DNA of 64,000 bases, taken from positions 14,543,309 through 14,607,308 of the forward strand of contig NC_037269.1 in the NCBI RefSeq assembly GCF_000002425.4. The letters run 5' to 3'. The notes below the pieces were generated by a model. The model saw only the letters and a program-made list of their open reading frames with translations, ran no database searches and was not told the origin of the DNA. Of the stretch, positions 49,057-61,146 are shown piece after piece. This DNA comes from Physcomitrium patens. Its lineage: Eukaryota > Streptophyta > Bryopsida > Funariales > Funariaceae. Every line of letters begins with the position of its first letter. Position 1 is the stretch's first letter. The position numbers and the translations under genes were made by a program.

Positions 49057-52000
49057 TTATCTCCTTTTTTAAAAATAAGTTTGATGAAGAGCAATGATCA
49101 TATGTTGAAGAAGTCTAAGATGTGGCAAATTATATTTGCCATGTATTTTGATCTTTTTTTTCTTTAAAGATAGTTCATAGGTCCTTTCAGTCATTGGTAA
49201 TGTTCCATTTTAGGACAAAAAGACCACCTTTTTATTTGTTCATTGTTGAGACTTTCATAATTTCTTTCAAATAAAATACTTATAACACCATCAAGAATTG
49301 TTTCTACTTCCAATAAAATCACCAAATATCAAGACTCTATTCCTAGGTCGTGATACCAAATGCTTTGTATTTTATCATCTATTCAAGGAAGAACATGTAT
49401 CTCTTGAAGATCTTCATTCTTATTATGTCATCTTAAAAGCTATGATAATTATAATATGTTGTCCAATAAGTCAGCAAATGATAGTTCTTAAGTTGAATTT
49501 GCTAGGTATTCGTTCTTTATTTCCTTAATGCTACAATTCTACAAAAATTGCAAACAAAGATAGAAAGCAGAATGTAATCTTTTTTAAATTATATTTCTTT
49601 AATAGAAATTATTTGCTATTCTTTATCTTGATTTAGATGAATGTTGTTGATGAAAATTTTTGACCTTTTATGCTGCATTTGTAAGATTTTTTATTGGCTC
49701 TTATGTGCATTTGCTAATTTCATACCTCCACTAATGAATAAGATATTCTAATCTAAGTCAATGTCACCTTAAGTCTAAGACTTCTTCCACTTTGAATTCT
49801 TAATTATTATCTATTTTTATAAGAGATAGTGGTATTTATCTTCTTTTTAGAATATTCATTGTCTTATATGACTCCAAAAAAAATACGTAAAATATATGAT
49901 GGATTTTTATAGAACTTGATAGATGTAATTGATAAGCAATTGGATTGACTTGTTTATAAAAAAGAAATGATTAAAGTCTATGGTAATCTAACTTATAACA
50001 AAGACAAATAATTTTAATATTATGATGAAGTAATAATATTTTATTATTAACGTAGAAATGAAGTTATTACTTGTGATAGGTATTTTTATTATTTTTTTGT
50101 TGTTCTTGAGCCCCTTTTAGTCATTCCTTTATTATTGTATGTAGTTCAAATAAATTATTTGCCAAATCTTTTGTTGTATAATTATCAATTTTTAAAAAGT
50201 CAAAAGCATGAAGTTGTGGATGATAACTATAATTAACAAAGAAAGGTATTTGTTGCATAGAAAAATGTGCCATATTGTTATAAGAAAACTTTGCCAATGA
50301 CAAAGTAATTATCCAATCATCTTGTTGATAGTTAATAATATACTTCAAATATTACTTCAAAATTCAATTTATATGCTTTATTTTCTTATCAATTTGAGGT
50401 AGAGAAGTTAAAGATAATTTTATATCTATCTATAGAATCTTAAAATTTTTTGTTATATTACATGTCGTCTTATTTAGGAATGCATCAAGCATCTAGTTGT
50501 AGAAGGTGGAATTATGTTTTACAAGTATCTAAGAAATAGATTTCATCCATATGAGAAGAATATAATCCAAAATTTAATTTAAAAGTGCTAAAAAACATTC
50601 TTTTTAGTAGCCTCAATCATATATAAACTCCAATTACCTTGTTACTTTCATATTTAAGTAATTTAGATTTTTTTTATAAATTCTAAACCTAATCAATGTG
50701 CTTTGATAAGTTGTAACTTCTAATTTGATCCTCTACTTGATGTGAAATTTTGCTTGCAATTGTAAATGTAAGTCTTCTATATACTCAAGAAATTTCAGCC
50801 GAATTTAATTTAAAAATTGTGAGAAAACCTCCAAAAACTGCACTGATATCACTTGGCCACCAACTTGAAAGGTGATATAGAAGTTCCAATAGTGATTTTT
50901 CCTTCTCCAACTATTAACTTCAATTCAAAATTTAAGTATAGCTTGATCTATAAGTCTTCCAATACTACGCCAAATTTCATCTTGATCTAATAAATAGATC
51001 TCTAGATATCATAAAAACCCTGTCCAATTTCAAACATCCAATTTTTGATATATTCTTGTACCAAAACCCAGATATCTCTCAATTGCACTATTGAATTATT
51101 ATAAAATTTTATATACACTTATAAAACCTAATTAACGAAGAATTATCAAACTTTGAACTATAGATGTTACATCAATTTTACGAACTAGTTAAGAGTGTTA
51201 GCCCTAATTTCATTACATAAATTCCAAGTTGCCAATACAAATCTTAACTTCCAATAATAATTACAAAGTCCAAAAAATTCCTACTAAAATCGACCTTATA
51301 TTTCTAAAACAAGCTCCAACCTAGCTCTCAAATTCTAATCTCCAATCTTTGAATAAAACCGTATTTTGCCCTTGGTGGTCATTTTAGTGGCCGAAGGTCT
51401 GATTTTGACCTTTTCTAACAAATGGTCGATCCTCGAGTTTCAATCTAATCTATCCTAAGGATTTTTTAGTCCAATCCTACCTTCAACTTAATCCTAGTAT
51501 CAACCATATTAATTATTTAGCTCTTTTAATCTGATTTTTATCAATTTGTGGTCTTTTTAAGGTAATAAAAGAGTCTTTATAGCCTAGAAGATAATAGTTC
51601 TAATCAACCTTCAACCTATTAACTATTAAGATAAGAAAATAACCTAAGAGGCTTTTATAAAAGCCATGTTTAGATGCCTTGAATTATTATTGAATCAAGA
51701 TAATTAGATATTAATTAAAAATTTAGTTTTAATTATAATTTTATTATATAGTCATATTACAGCATGACATCATTCTCCAAAATTTTGATACAAATTGAGT
51801 TTTTTTATTTGATATAATATCCTTAGTTAATCTATGATAGCAATAGATATTATCAAGAAAAAGCTTAATTGTTTCTTCACTTATGATAGATTTTGTATAT
51901 GGTACAAAATGTGCCATCTTAATGAAATAATCTACTATCATAAATATAAAATCATAAGAATTTAAGATTGAAGGATCCATGATAAAATCTATAGAAATAG

Positions 52001-52727
52001 AAGACCATTATTGCTCTAAAATAGAAAATGGCTAAAAAAATTGATAAGATTGATGACAAGGAGTTTTTGATTTTAAGAAAATAACATAAGATTGTACAAA
52101 ATCTTTGACCACCTTCTACATTTGACACCACCAAAAATCCTTAGATATTAGTTCTAAAGACTTATTGTATTCAAAATAACTTATTGCAAAAAAGTTGTGA
52201 CGAACTTGAAGAACATGTAATTAAGCTTCACCTTCTATAATATATAAGCATTCTTGGAAATATAATAGATTATTCTTGAATTCAAACTTGAAAGTATCAT
52301 GAGACCTTAAAGAATTTTCTTTAATATCACAAATAAGAAGATCAATAAATATACTTCATTAAACTTACTTAATAAAATTTTAATTAATAATTAGTATTGA
52401 TTTCATTGTTAAAAAATGAAGATGCTCTAGCTTTAAAAATATTATTTATTATTGATCAAAAGGGGCATCTTCTTCCTTTGATATAAGATAAAATCATGTA
52501 AAGAGTGAATTTAACAAAGCTTGTTGTTTTTCTAATCTTTAAGTAATGTTGAATTCAAAACTTAATAAGAACATACTCTAATAGGCTTAGCAATGATTAA
52601 AAACGTATGTTGATATAAAATACTCAAGGTTTTTGTGACTTATATATACAATGACCACATTGAGAGTGCTTTTTAGATAATGGTACCATTCTCGAATTAA
52701 ATTCACAATTGCAAGAAGTTCTTCATT
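49057..52727 (-). mobile_element. Old minus-strand chromovirus, 3' half (integrase, chromodomain, 3' region)
   Basis: Read leftward: RNase H/integrase boundary (about 52700-52140), integrase core with IDFIMDPS and DFIFMIVDYFIKMAHFVPYT (52000-51744), a foreign solo LTR (51769-50463), the integrase C-terminal part with YIINYQQDDW (50348-50121), the chromodomain region (about 49900-49660) and the 3' open-frame region (49550-49100). Stops and AT-directed changes are frequent. A 76-codon plus frame at 49298-49528 is the counterpart of the antisense frame in elements A and B. Confidence 0.85.
50463..51769 (+). repeat. Foreign solo LTR-like insertion, about 1.3 kb
   Basis: It interrupts the integrase of the old minus-strand element. 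Its first 45 or so bases (TGTCGT... through gtagaagg) and last 45 or so bases (ending ATTACAGCATGACA) resemble the solo LTR at 57982-59316. All differences in the GC-rich part of the start are C-to-T or G-to-A. The interiors differ. I see no clear target duplication, so the limits rest on the end similarity and on the break in integrase homology. Confidence 0.65.
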
Positions 52728-53288
52728 TATCATGGAAATACTCATGTAAGCTAGTAATTACTTATAAAAATAGATAGAAGTAAGTAAAAGTAGGTAAAAG
52801 TAAGTTAATTCTATAGTATTTAATATAAAAGCTTCCTAGAAGCTTCATAGATGCTGCTTTGACTTCATAGGTGTCTTTAATTGACTTTTTGGATTAGAAA
52901 CGTGGTCAACAAGTTGGCCATGTGCCACACATGTTGTTAGCTTGAAGATCAAGCTAACTATGTGGCCCACACGTAGAAAAACTTGCCTTGTAAGTCAAGG
53001 CATGTGTACTACAAAGTCAACACATATTGGAGGTCTTATAGAACGTCGCCACGTAGCCCCTAGTTAGATAGTATATATAGAGATAAGAGTGAAGCCTTCT
53101 TCACTCTTGTCAACTCCTTTCTTGCTTCCAATCTAGTTTCAAGGATCTCTAGTTTTCTTGTCTTTTGGCAATAGTCATTCTAATTTCTCTTTCAATATAC
53201 ATACTTATTTATTTATATTTTGTTAACTTTCTTTTAGTAAAGGCTCACTTGTCTGAATTGATTTTTCATCGAGTTCTTGTCCTTGACA
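52728..53288 (+). repeat. Element B 5' LTR
   Basis: 561 bp, TATCATGG...CCTTGACA; the canonical TG start has become TA. Palindromes AAAGCTTC (52828-52835) and GAAGCTTC (52839-52846); TATA motif at 53072-53079. Confidence 0.93.
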
Positions 53289-53311
53289 ATTTGACAAGAG
53301 TACACCTACAA

Positions 53312-53320
53312 TATCAGAGC
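53312..53320 (+). other. Element B primer-binding site core
   Basis: TATCAGAGC, the initiator tRNA-Met PBS core, begins 24 nt past the LTR end (23 nt lie between). The TGG normally preceding it reads CAA. Confidence 0.55.
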
Positions 53321-53500
53321 TTTGTCTAATCTTGATTAAGAATGGATTACTTCTTTTTCTTGATAAGATATAAGCATATTAGAAGTTGCGGATTACCCTC
53401 TTCTAAACTGATATTGTTCTTAGTATTTTTTTTGTTTCCAAGTCCTCTCTTTTGTTTGTCTTGAGTGATATTAGATATTTTCTCTCTTCTAAGTGTTATC

Positions 53501-54424
53501 ATGGCAGAACTTGTTGAAATGAAGAGTTCAATGGCACAAATACAAGAGCAATTGAGGGAGTTAATGCTTGCGATGCATCAACTCAATTTACCACCACAAG
53601 AAGCAACAAGATTGACAAGAAGTGAAGATATAGAAATAGTTGGAGCTACTTCAATATCTGTACCAAACCATGTCTTTTCTCCTATGGTGGAACGCCCTTC
53701 CAGTATTAGAGAACCAAGAATTGCCCTACCCGAGAAGTTTGATGGCACCAGATCCAAGTTTCGAGGATTTATCAATCAAGTGCAACTTGTGATTGAACTT
53801 CAATCCCAAAGCTATCCAACTCCAGGATCGCAAGTTAGATTCATTGGTACGCTTCTTTCAGATTCAGTACTATTGTGGTTTTCATCTTTTTTTGAATGAA
53901 GAGATCCAATATTAGATAATCTAGAGGCTTTTCTAGCAAAGTTTTGATCCATGTATGGAGAACATGATGCAATTCATGTTGCATCCAATAAGATCCGTAT
54001 TTTATGATAAGTCAATCGATCATTAATGTTGTACGCTTTACAATTTTGACAACTTGCAACTGATATCAAGTGGGATGATGGTGTACTTATTAGCCAATTT
54101 CTCTACGGATTACAATATGAGGTAAAAAAATTGATGCTCAACTTACCTGATCCTCAAACATTGAGTCAAGCAAATGACTTTGCTGTGAAGTGCGACAATC
54201 AACTTTTTGAATTCCGATCTGAGAACCGACCTCAACGTTATTATAATTCAATGGCAACACCAATACCTCTTCAATACATACATTCGGAAGTAGACGATAT
54301 GCAAATTGATGCACTACGTTTCAAACCTCTTACTGGGCAAGAAAAGACTCATCGTCGTCAAGAAGGATTATGTTTATATTGTGGAGAACCAAAGCACACT
54401 GCTCAACATTGTCCAAAGAAATGA
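53501..54424 (+). pseudogene. Element B gag
   Basis: It starts at ATG 53501 (MAELVEMKSS), with a Gln/Leu-rich helix and the gag core motif PEKFDGTRSKFRGFINQV. It breaks at a TGA (53897-53899). The third piece (54131-54424) ends with the zinc knuckle CLYCGEPKHTAQHC, a complete CX2CX4HX4C. Between the pieces are several stops and probable frameshifts. Confidence 0.85.
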
Positions 54425-54473
54425 CGTAATCACAAAATGAGGAGTATGGCTGTGAAAGAAGACAATATGTCGG

Positions 54474-55728
54474 TGTCGGGGTAGAGAGGTTTTGTCTCAA
54501 GAAAGCACTGGGCTTTTGGCTATCTTTAATTGCTCAATCAAGCTTAAAATAAGGAAATCCTAATTTTATATATATAAGTTCTCCTTTTGGGACAATGACA
54601 CCAAATACTTAAGTCTTAAATAACCAACAACACCCAAAATATGATAGAAGTACTCTAAAACCTTGTATATCCTTGTGTGGAAATTCTCTCAAACCTCAAC
54701 ACCTCATAACTCTTGATCCAACCGTCCAAACAAGATCAAAATTTACATGAAGTACCGATATGTTGTTGTTAATTTGTACAACAAATTTCAACAGCAAATT
54801 CGAGGCGGATCTTGAGATATCTTCAAAACCCTAATAGTCGCTTGAAACCCTAATCTTTATATACCCACGCGCAATTTTCTTCATATCTCACAAACCATGA
54901 GTCCAAATGCCACGAAACTTATATAGATAGCTTCTTAACACAAATTTTTACATTCTCTCAAAGTTTGAGCCAAAATTTCTTTTGAAAACTCAAGTTATGG
55001 CTCCTAACACTACTTTGAACAAAACTGCTCACTTACTGCCTTTGATTTGAATGCGCTGTCTTTAACTCCCTATAACTCCTTTACATAAACTCCAAATGCA
55101 AAATTTCCTTTGCAGAAGATGTATGTCTTGAAGTTGCCCTTTCAGCCGCACCTTTCGATCTCCAAAAGCTTCCGTAAGACTCCTCATAAACTCAAAAGAG
55201 TAATAGTAGGTCTCAAATTGATACCTTAACTTCAAACGGCTATAACTTATTCATCCTAACTCCAAACCCTATAAAATTTGCACAAAAATTGTAGCCAAAA
55301 CCCTAAAATTTACAATCCTTGCCTCTGATTTCCTAATAGCCTCTTTGAAGTCGCCGAAACCCTTATCAAGGTCGCGGGCAGCCTCCTAAAAGCCCAATGG
55401 GCATGGATTTCGACCAATGGGGATGAAGATCCTTATTTCTACCTTCATCCAACCATGCCTTGGTTTCATTCCTCCCAATTAACCTCCTATTAGTTTAAAT
55501 CTTCATCTTTAGGCCCCTATCTCCTCTTAAGGCTTCATACTTAACATTAAGGTTCTATAACTTTTATATACTATAATCAAACTAAGTAAGGAAAACAAAA
55601 TAAAGTTTTTTTTTTTTACCAACTGTTTTTAATTTAATCTATTAATCACTTTAACACACATTTAGATTTATTAACATATAATATGTTTTAACTAATTTTT
55701 ACATATTGTAAGCATTTATAATACAACA
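54474..55728 (+). repeat. Foreign solo LTR in element B, 1255 bp
   Basis: It starts TGTCGGGGTAGAG and ends AATACAACA. TCGG is duplicated on both sides (54470-54473 and 55729-55732). Removing it rejoins the gag-protease linker seen uninterrupted in element A (around 45430-45440). No coding capacity, PBS or second LTR is visible, so it is most simply a solo LTR of another retrotransposon family. Confidence 0.8.
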
Positions 55729-55763
55729 TCGGAAAACGAGTTTGTCCAGCTACAATAGGGACC

Positions 55764-57774
55764 GTGCGGCTGGAACCTTGCACAACATCTAGTAAAGGTC
55801 CTATTCTCTCCTCAGAGCCCTCTCCTTGTTTTACATTAAATATTATGTTAGGACCTAAACATTACAAAGTATCTGCCTTGTTAGATTCACGAGCCTCAGG
55901 ATATTTTTTAGATGAAGAATTTACTAAAAGACATGGCATATCTTTAGTAAAGAAAACTAAATCTGTTCATGTAGAAGTCATAGATGGTCGTCCATTGTCT
56001 TCTGGAGATATAACTCACAAAACACTTCCTATAGAAGTAATAATCAATGGTCATAATAGTTTTGTAGTATTTAATATCATTAGATCTCCCTCTAATCCAG
56101 TCATTTTAGGTTTATCGTGGTTAGAAAAATACAACCTTCAAATAGATTGGATTTCCCGAACTCTTACTTTTTCTAAAAGTATAACTAACAGTGTAATTAA
56201 TCAAGTAGAGAGTCATAAGTCCAGTTCAATTAAATCCATATTTATAGGTACAAAAGCTTTCTTGCATGTTGCTATAAAAATATCACCATATATTATTAAT
56301 GCCACATCTGTTCTTACTGGTGAAAAGACTTTAAGTGGCATTCCAAGCCAATATCAAGAATTTCAAGATGTATTTGAAAAAAAGAATGCAGATACACTCC
56401 CGGAACATCGTTTCTATGATTGCTCAATTGACCTTCAAGAAGGAGCACAACCGCCATTCGGACCAATCTATAGTTTATCACAAAATGAGTTGACTGAACT
56501 CAAGGAGTATATTGAAGAAAATCTAGCCAAGAATTTCATACGCCATTCTAAATCTCCGGCAAGAGCTCCAATTCTATTTGTGAAGAAAAAAGATAGATCA
56601 TGCAGATGTGTGTTGATTATCGAAGATTCAACAAGATTACCATCAAGAATAGGTATCCACTACCTTTAATATCTGGAATTCTTGATCAACTGAATCAAGC
56701 TAAGATCTATACAAAAATAGATCTTCGGGGAGCATACAATCTAGTACACATCAAAGAAGGAGATGAATGGAAGACTACATTTCGAACTAGGTATGGACAT
56801 TTTGAATACAACGTCATGCCTTTTGGACTTACAAATGCACCAACAGCTTTTCAACATCTAATGAATGATGTTTTTTGAGAGTTTTTGGATGATTTTGTGG
56901 TCTGTTATCTAGACGACTTCTTGATCTATTCTAAGAATCTAGAAGAACATGAACTTTATGTTCATTGTGTGTTACAAAAATTAAAAGATGCAGGACTCTA
57001 TGCCAAGATAGAAAAGTGTGTATTCGACACTACTCAAGTCGATTTCTTAGGTTACATCATTTCAAATGATGGACTTATGATGGATCCTAAGAAAGTTCAA
57101 ACTATTATAGATTTGAAGATGTCAAAAACGGTAAGAGATGTCCAATGTTTTTTGGGATTTGCTAACTACTATCGGATCTTTATCAAAGATTTATCTCGAG
57201 TTGCAGCTCCACTTACACGTTTGACTTGTAAGACAAACTCTAATGGAATCAAGAAGTGGAAGTTACTTTTGAATCTTTGAAGACAGCGTTTGTTTCTGCA
57301 TCAATCTTGTATCGTGTTGATTTTTCCAAAGCATTCTTTATGGAAATACATGCATCAGACTTTGCTCTAGATGTGGTTTTATCACAAATGGGAACAGATG
57401 ACAAACTTCATCCAGTAGCCTTTCATTCAAGAAAATGCTCAGCAGCAAAAATCAATTATGAGATCCACGACAAAGAACTTCTTGCAATTATGGATTCTTT
57501 TCAAGAATGGCATCATTACCTAGAAGGCACTTCCAGTCCAGTCACCATGTATACGTATCACAAGAACCTCAAATATTTTATATCAGCACGCATATTAAAT
57601 CGTCATCAAGCTCGTTGGAGCATGTCTTTATCAAGATTCGAGTTCGTCATCACTTATTGGCCAGAAAAACAACAAGGTTTGTCTGATGCCTTGTCTAGAC
57701 GTTCTTATCTTGCACCAAAAGAAGGAGATGCAACTTTTGAGCAACAAAGAACGGCTCTCTTGAAGCCGAAGTAA
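55764..57774 (+). pseudogene. Element B protease, reverse transcriptase and RNase H
   Basis: The protease opens at LLDSRAS: the active-site DSG glycine is now Arg. RT follows ([25 protein letters not shown]), then a frameshift near 56600. The next frame carries [21 protein letters not shown] and [12 protein letters not shown], and ends at TGA 56877-56879. The next carries the catalytic CYLDDFLIYSK and VDFLGYIIS, with a frameshift near 57230. RNase H follows (EIHASDFALDVVLSQ, HPVAFHSRK, NYEIHDKELLAI). All domains are recognisable, but no continuous pol remains. Confidence 0.9.
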
Positions 57775-57981
57775 TTTCATCTTCGAGCAATAAAATCAAC
57801 ATTGACTATTGATTTAACTTTTCTTAAGCAAGTTCTGTTAAGTATGTCTTCAGACCCTCTTGTTCATGATATTAAGAATAATTCTTCTAAACCTCATAGT
57901 CTCTCTAAATTTGAATTCAAGAACAACCTACTTTATTTCGAAGGACGCCTATATGTTCCAGAAGGAGAAGCACATTTACGT

Positions 57982-59316
57982 TGTCGTATTACGTGCTTTC
58001 CTGCTCGAGAATGCGCCGGGCGTCTGGCTGTAGAAGGTAGTATGGAGATTTGTCGATAGTCAAGCAGTCTATCAGTTTTTGACTGCTGGAATATAAACGA
58101 CTGCAACAATGTACCGTAAATCTATATGGGTGCTCTTCGACTGCTTGTCGAAGTCCTTTTTGCCCCAGCCGGTAGGTCTCTAGACGTTACAGAGAACCCC
58201 GTACAACCCAAACTGTTAACCTTCAATACTGCTTTGTACTTACGATCTTGTATCCACTGACTGTCTTGTTAGATTAACCCAATAAATTTCATTCACTCCG
58301 CATACTCAATCCTATAGACACCCTTTTAATCCTTCAATCACAGACGTAACTCGATTTCACAAAACAGTCAAGAGTATTCAAACCCACTTCATTTAAAAAT
58401 CCCGATTCACCATTACAATACTGACTTCAGCAGCGATTGCCTTAGTCTTCCCCAAAACTCTACGAAGAAGAAAAATCCAAATTCTATGTCTTTCCTTCCC
58501 CGACTCGAAGCATGAAGCTCCTCTCTCTAATTCCCTTGATCTTCAAAAACCTCCAATAAAAAAAAACCGAACTGGTAACCTTGCAGAAGCTTGAAAAATC
58601 CTTCCCCCCCCGATTTCCCTCAAAAAAAAACCACCCCCCAAAACTATATCCCACCTAACCTTATCCTCTGAATTTCTTCAATCTTCCGTCTTAGATCCGG
58701 AATTGGCTCCCACCTCAAGCTTAGATCCGAAATTGGCTCACGTCATCAAGCTTTCTCCTCCGTTTTTACCTTTAAGAAATCCATTTACCGAAAACAACGT
58801 TCCCTGAAACGGCACAGAGAACAGGACAGCCTGAAACAAAATTGAACCCCGTAATCGGGACAACATTGAGTCGCCCGACCAATTCAGGTCCTATATTGGG
58901 AAAGATGCCCGTAGTAACCTGGATGTTCCCGTAATTGGGTCAAATTGGTCCTCGCATCAGATTGGCTAAGACCCGTAGTAAGACCTGGATTTCCCGTAAT
59001 TAGACTGCACTAGGTTGACCGGCCAATTCAGGTCTCATATTGGATAAGAGGACCCGGATTGGATTATCGAAATTGGATCCAATTGGCTCCTCGAACCCGT
59101 CTTGTGAATTGGTCCTTCTCTTCCTGCTGACTCCCGTTATTGGAATCGAATGGAGCATTTCAGTATGCCCCGGCTGACTGTAACGGAGTGACTGAACCTG
59201 ACCACTCAGTATTTGTACTGGAGTTGGTCGATGCTCCCAATATTCGAGGTAACTGAATATTAATAAAATTCCCCTTTCTTTTTATTTTCACTGTATAATC
59301 GTGTTACAACACGACA
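57982..59316 (+). repeat. Foreign solo LTR in element B, 1335 bp
   Basis: It starts TGTCGTATTACG and ends GTTACAACACGACA, with ACGT on both sides (57978-57981 and 59317-59320). It splits the linker between RNase H and integrase; element A reads through at about 47270-47290. It is GC-richer than the host element and holds an imperfect internal duplication around 58870-59080 (CCAATTCAGGTC occurs twice). No coding frame is recognised. Confidence 0.8.
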
Positions 59317-59377
59317 ACGTGTTCTTCAAGCTCGTCTTGACTTCCTTGCAGCAAGACACTTTGGATATAATAAGACT

Positions 59378-60091
59378 TTGGACCTGATATCTAGGAATTT
59401 TTGGTGGCCTCAAATATGGAAGGCAGTCAAAGATTTTGTACAATCATGTGATGTTTGCTCAAGATCAAAAACTCCTCGTCATCGACCTTTTGGACTTCTT
59501 CAGCCATTATCCATTCCAGAACAACCATGGTCTTCTATTTCTATGGACTTCATCACGGATCTTCCAATCTCAGGTTCTTATGATTTTATATTCGTGATAG
59601 TAGATCATTTTATCAAGATGGCACATTTTATACCATGTACAAAATCTATCACAGGTGAAGAAATAGCTAAGCTCTTTCTTGACAATATCTATCGCTATCA
59701 TAGATTACCCAAGGATATTATATCAGATAGGGGAACTCAATTTTTATCAAGATTTTGGTGGACTCTTTTCAAGATTCTAAAAATGGATATAAAACTATCT
59801 TTGGCATTCCATCCTCAAACTGATAGACAAACAGAGGGTGTTAATCAAGTTTTGGAGCAATATTTAAGATGTATCATTAACTACCAACAAGATGATTGGA
59901 CAACTCTTTTGCCATTGGCAGAGTTTGCTCACAATAATAAGGTACATTCTTCTACAAAACAAACACCTTTCTTTACTAATTATGGTTATCATCCACGACT
60001 TGATACTTTTGACTTTTCAAAAGTTGATAATCCTGCTACGAAAGATTTGGCGATTCATTTATCAGAGCTACATGCAACGATAAAGGCATAG
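59378..60091 (+). pseudogene. Element B integrase
   Basis: One open frame of 237 codons. The zinc-binding end (CDVCS) is followed by the catalytic core with Asp in SMDFITDL, Asp in ISDRGTQF and Glu in QTEGVNQ (the DD35E triad), then YQQDDWTTLLPLAEFAHNN. The frame ends at TAG 60089-60091, where a Gln or similar codon is expected. It is the best preserved pol part in the window. Confidence 0.9.
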
Positions 60092-60160
60092 TTAAAAGAG
60101 GCTCAAGAACAACAAAAGGTCAATGCGGATGTTTATCAAAAGGAACAACCACCATTCTTC

Positions 60161-60591
60161 TTGGGTGATAAGGTATGGCTACTTTGTCGCAATATCAAGA
60201 CCACTCGTCCTTGTTACAAGTTGGACTATAGAAGGCTTAAACCATTTTCTATTTCTGCACAAATCAATCTAGTTGCATATCGTTTACATCTATCGGAGTC
60301 AATGAAAATCCATCCAGTATTCCACGTGTCTCTTCTTGAACCATACAAGATAGTGGACATACCAAGAAGACGACAAGCTCCACCTCCTCCTATAGAAGTG
60401 GACAATAATGAAGAGTTTGAAGTAGAAGAAGTCTTAGATTCAAGACGGCGCCAAAATAAATTAGAATATCTTGTCTATTAGTGTGGATATGGTATTAGTG
60501 AACGCACATGGGAGCCAATAAAGAATCTTGTCAATGCAGCAAAGGCAATGGAGGCTTTTCATCGACGACATCCATCAAAATCAAGATGAAA
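60161..60591 (+). pseudogene. Element B pol C-terminus with chromodomain
   Basis: The SH3-like integrase tail (GDKVWLL, LDYRRLKPF, IHPVFHVSLLEPY) leads to the chromodomain, with FEVEEVLDSRRRQNKLEYLVY, a TAG in place of a Trp codon at 60479-60481, then CGYGISERTWEPIKNL. Element A keeps Trp at this point. Chromodomains of this kind steer integration toward modified histones in chromoviruses. Confidence 0.9.
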
Positions 60592-61146
60592 ATCTTCTTT
60601 ATAAGAGAAACAACATCTAGGCAAGATAGCATTCTACTTTCAATTCTTGTTCATAGCTTCTTTGTAGTTATGACGTTCAGGAGATGGAAAACTAGCAACG
60701 AGTGGATTTGACTCAAGAGCCTTCATTTTCTGACCTACCGGACGAGACATTACGATTATCATAACCTTCAAGACGACGCAATCAAGATGAAGATCTTCAA
60801 GAACGACATGTTCTTCCTCGAATAGATGGCGAGATACAATGCGTTTGATATCATGATTTGAGAAGGGACTCCCAATGTTTGGTGATTCTGCTAGAGGTAG
60901 GAACAACTCCTGATGGTGTTCCAAATATTCTATTCGAAGGAAGTTATGAAGGCCTCAACAATGATCAAATAACTGGGTGGTCTTTCCGGCCTGGTACGGG
61001 ACACTATCGATGGTTGAGAGGCCCTATCAATCATCTTCGAAGAGAACAAAGATCAAAGTATGTGGCGAATATAATTCGTCGCATCATAGATTTTCTCAAC
61101 ATATGATGACCGCTCTTCGTAGAACTCGTCCCTAACAGGGGGGTAA
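60592..61146. other. Element B 3' internal region with extra reading frames
   Basis: A sense frame at 60858-61106 ends with RGPINHLRREQRSKYVAN and TGA 43 bp before the LTR, and is matched at 1-150 and in element A. The minus strand has a continuous 94-codon frame (60924-60640) that is also open in element A. Neither resembles gag, pol or a known env. A purine/G tract at about 61134-61143 precedes the LTR. Confidence 0.6.
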
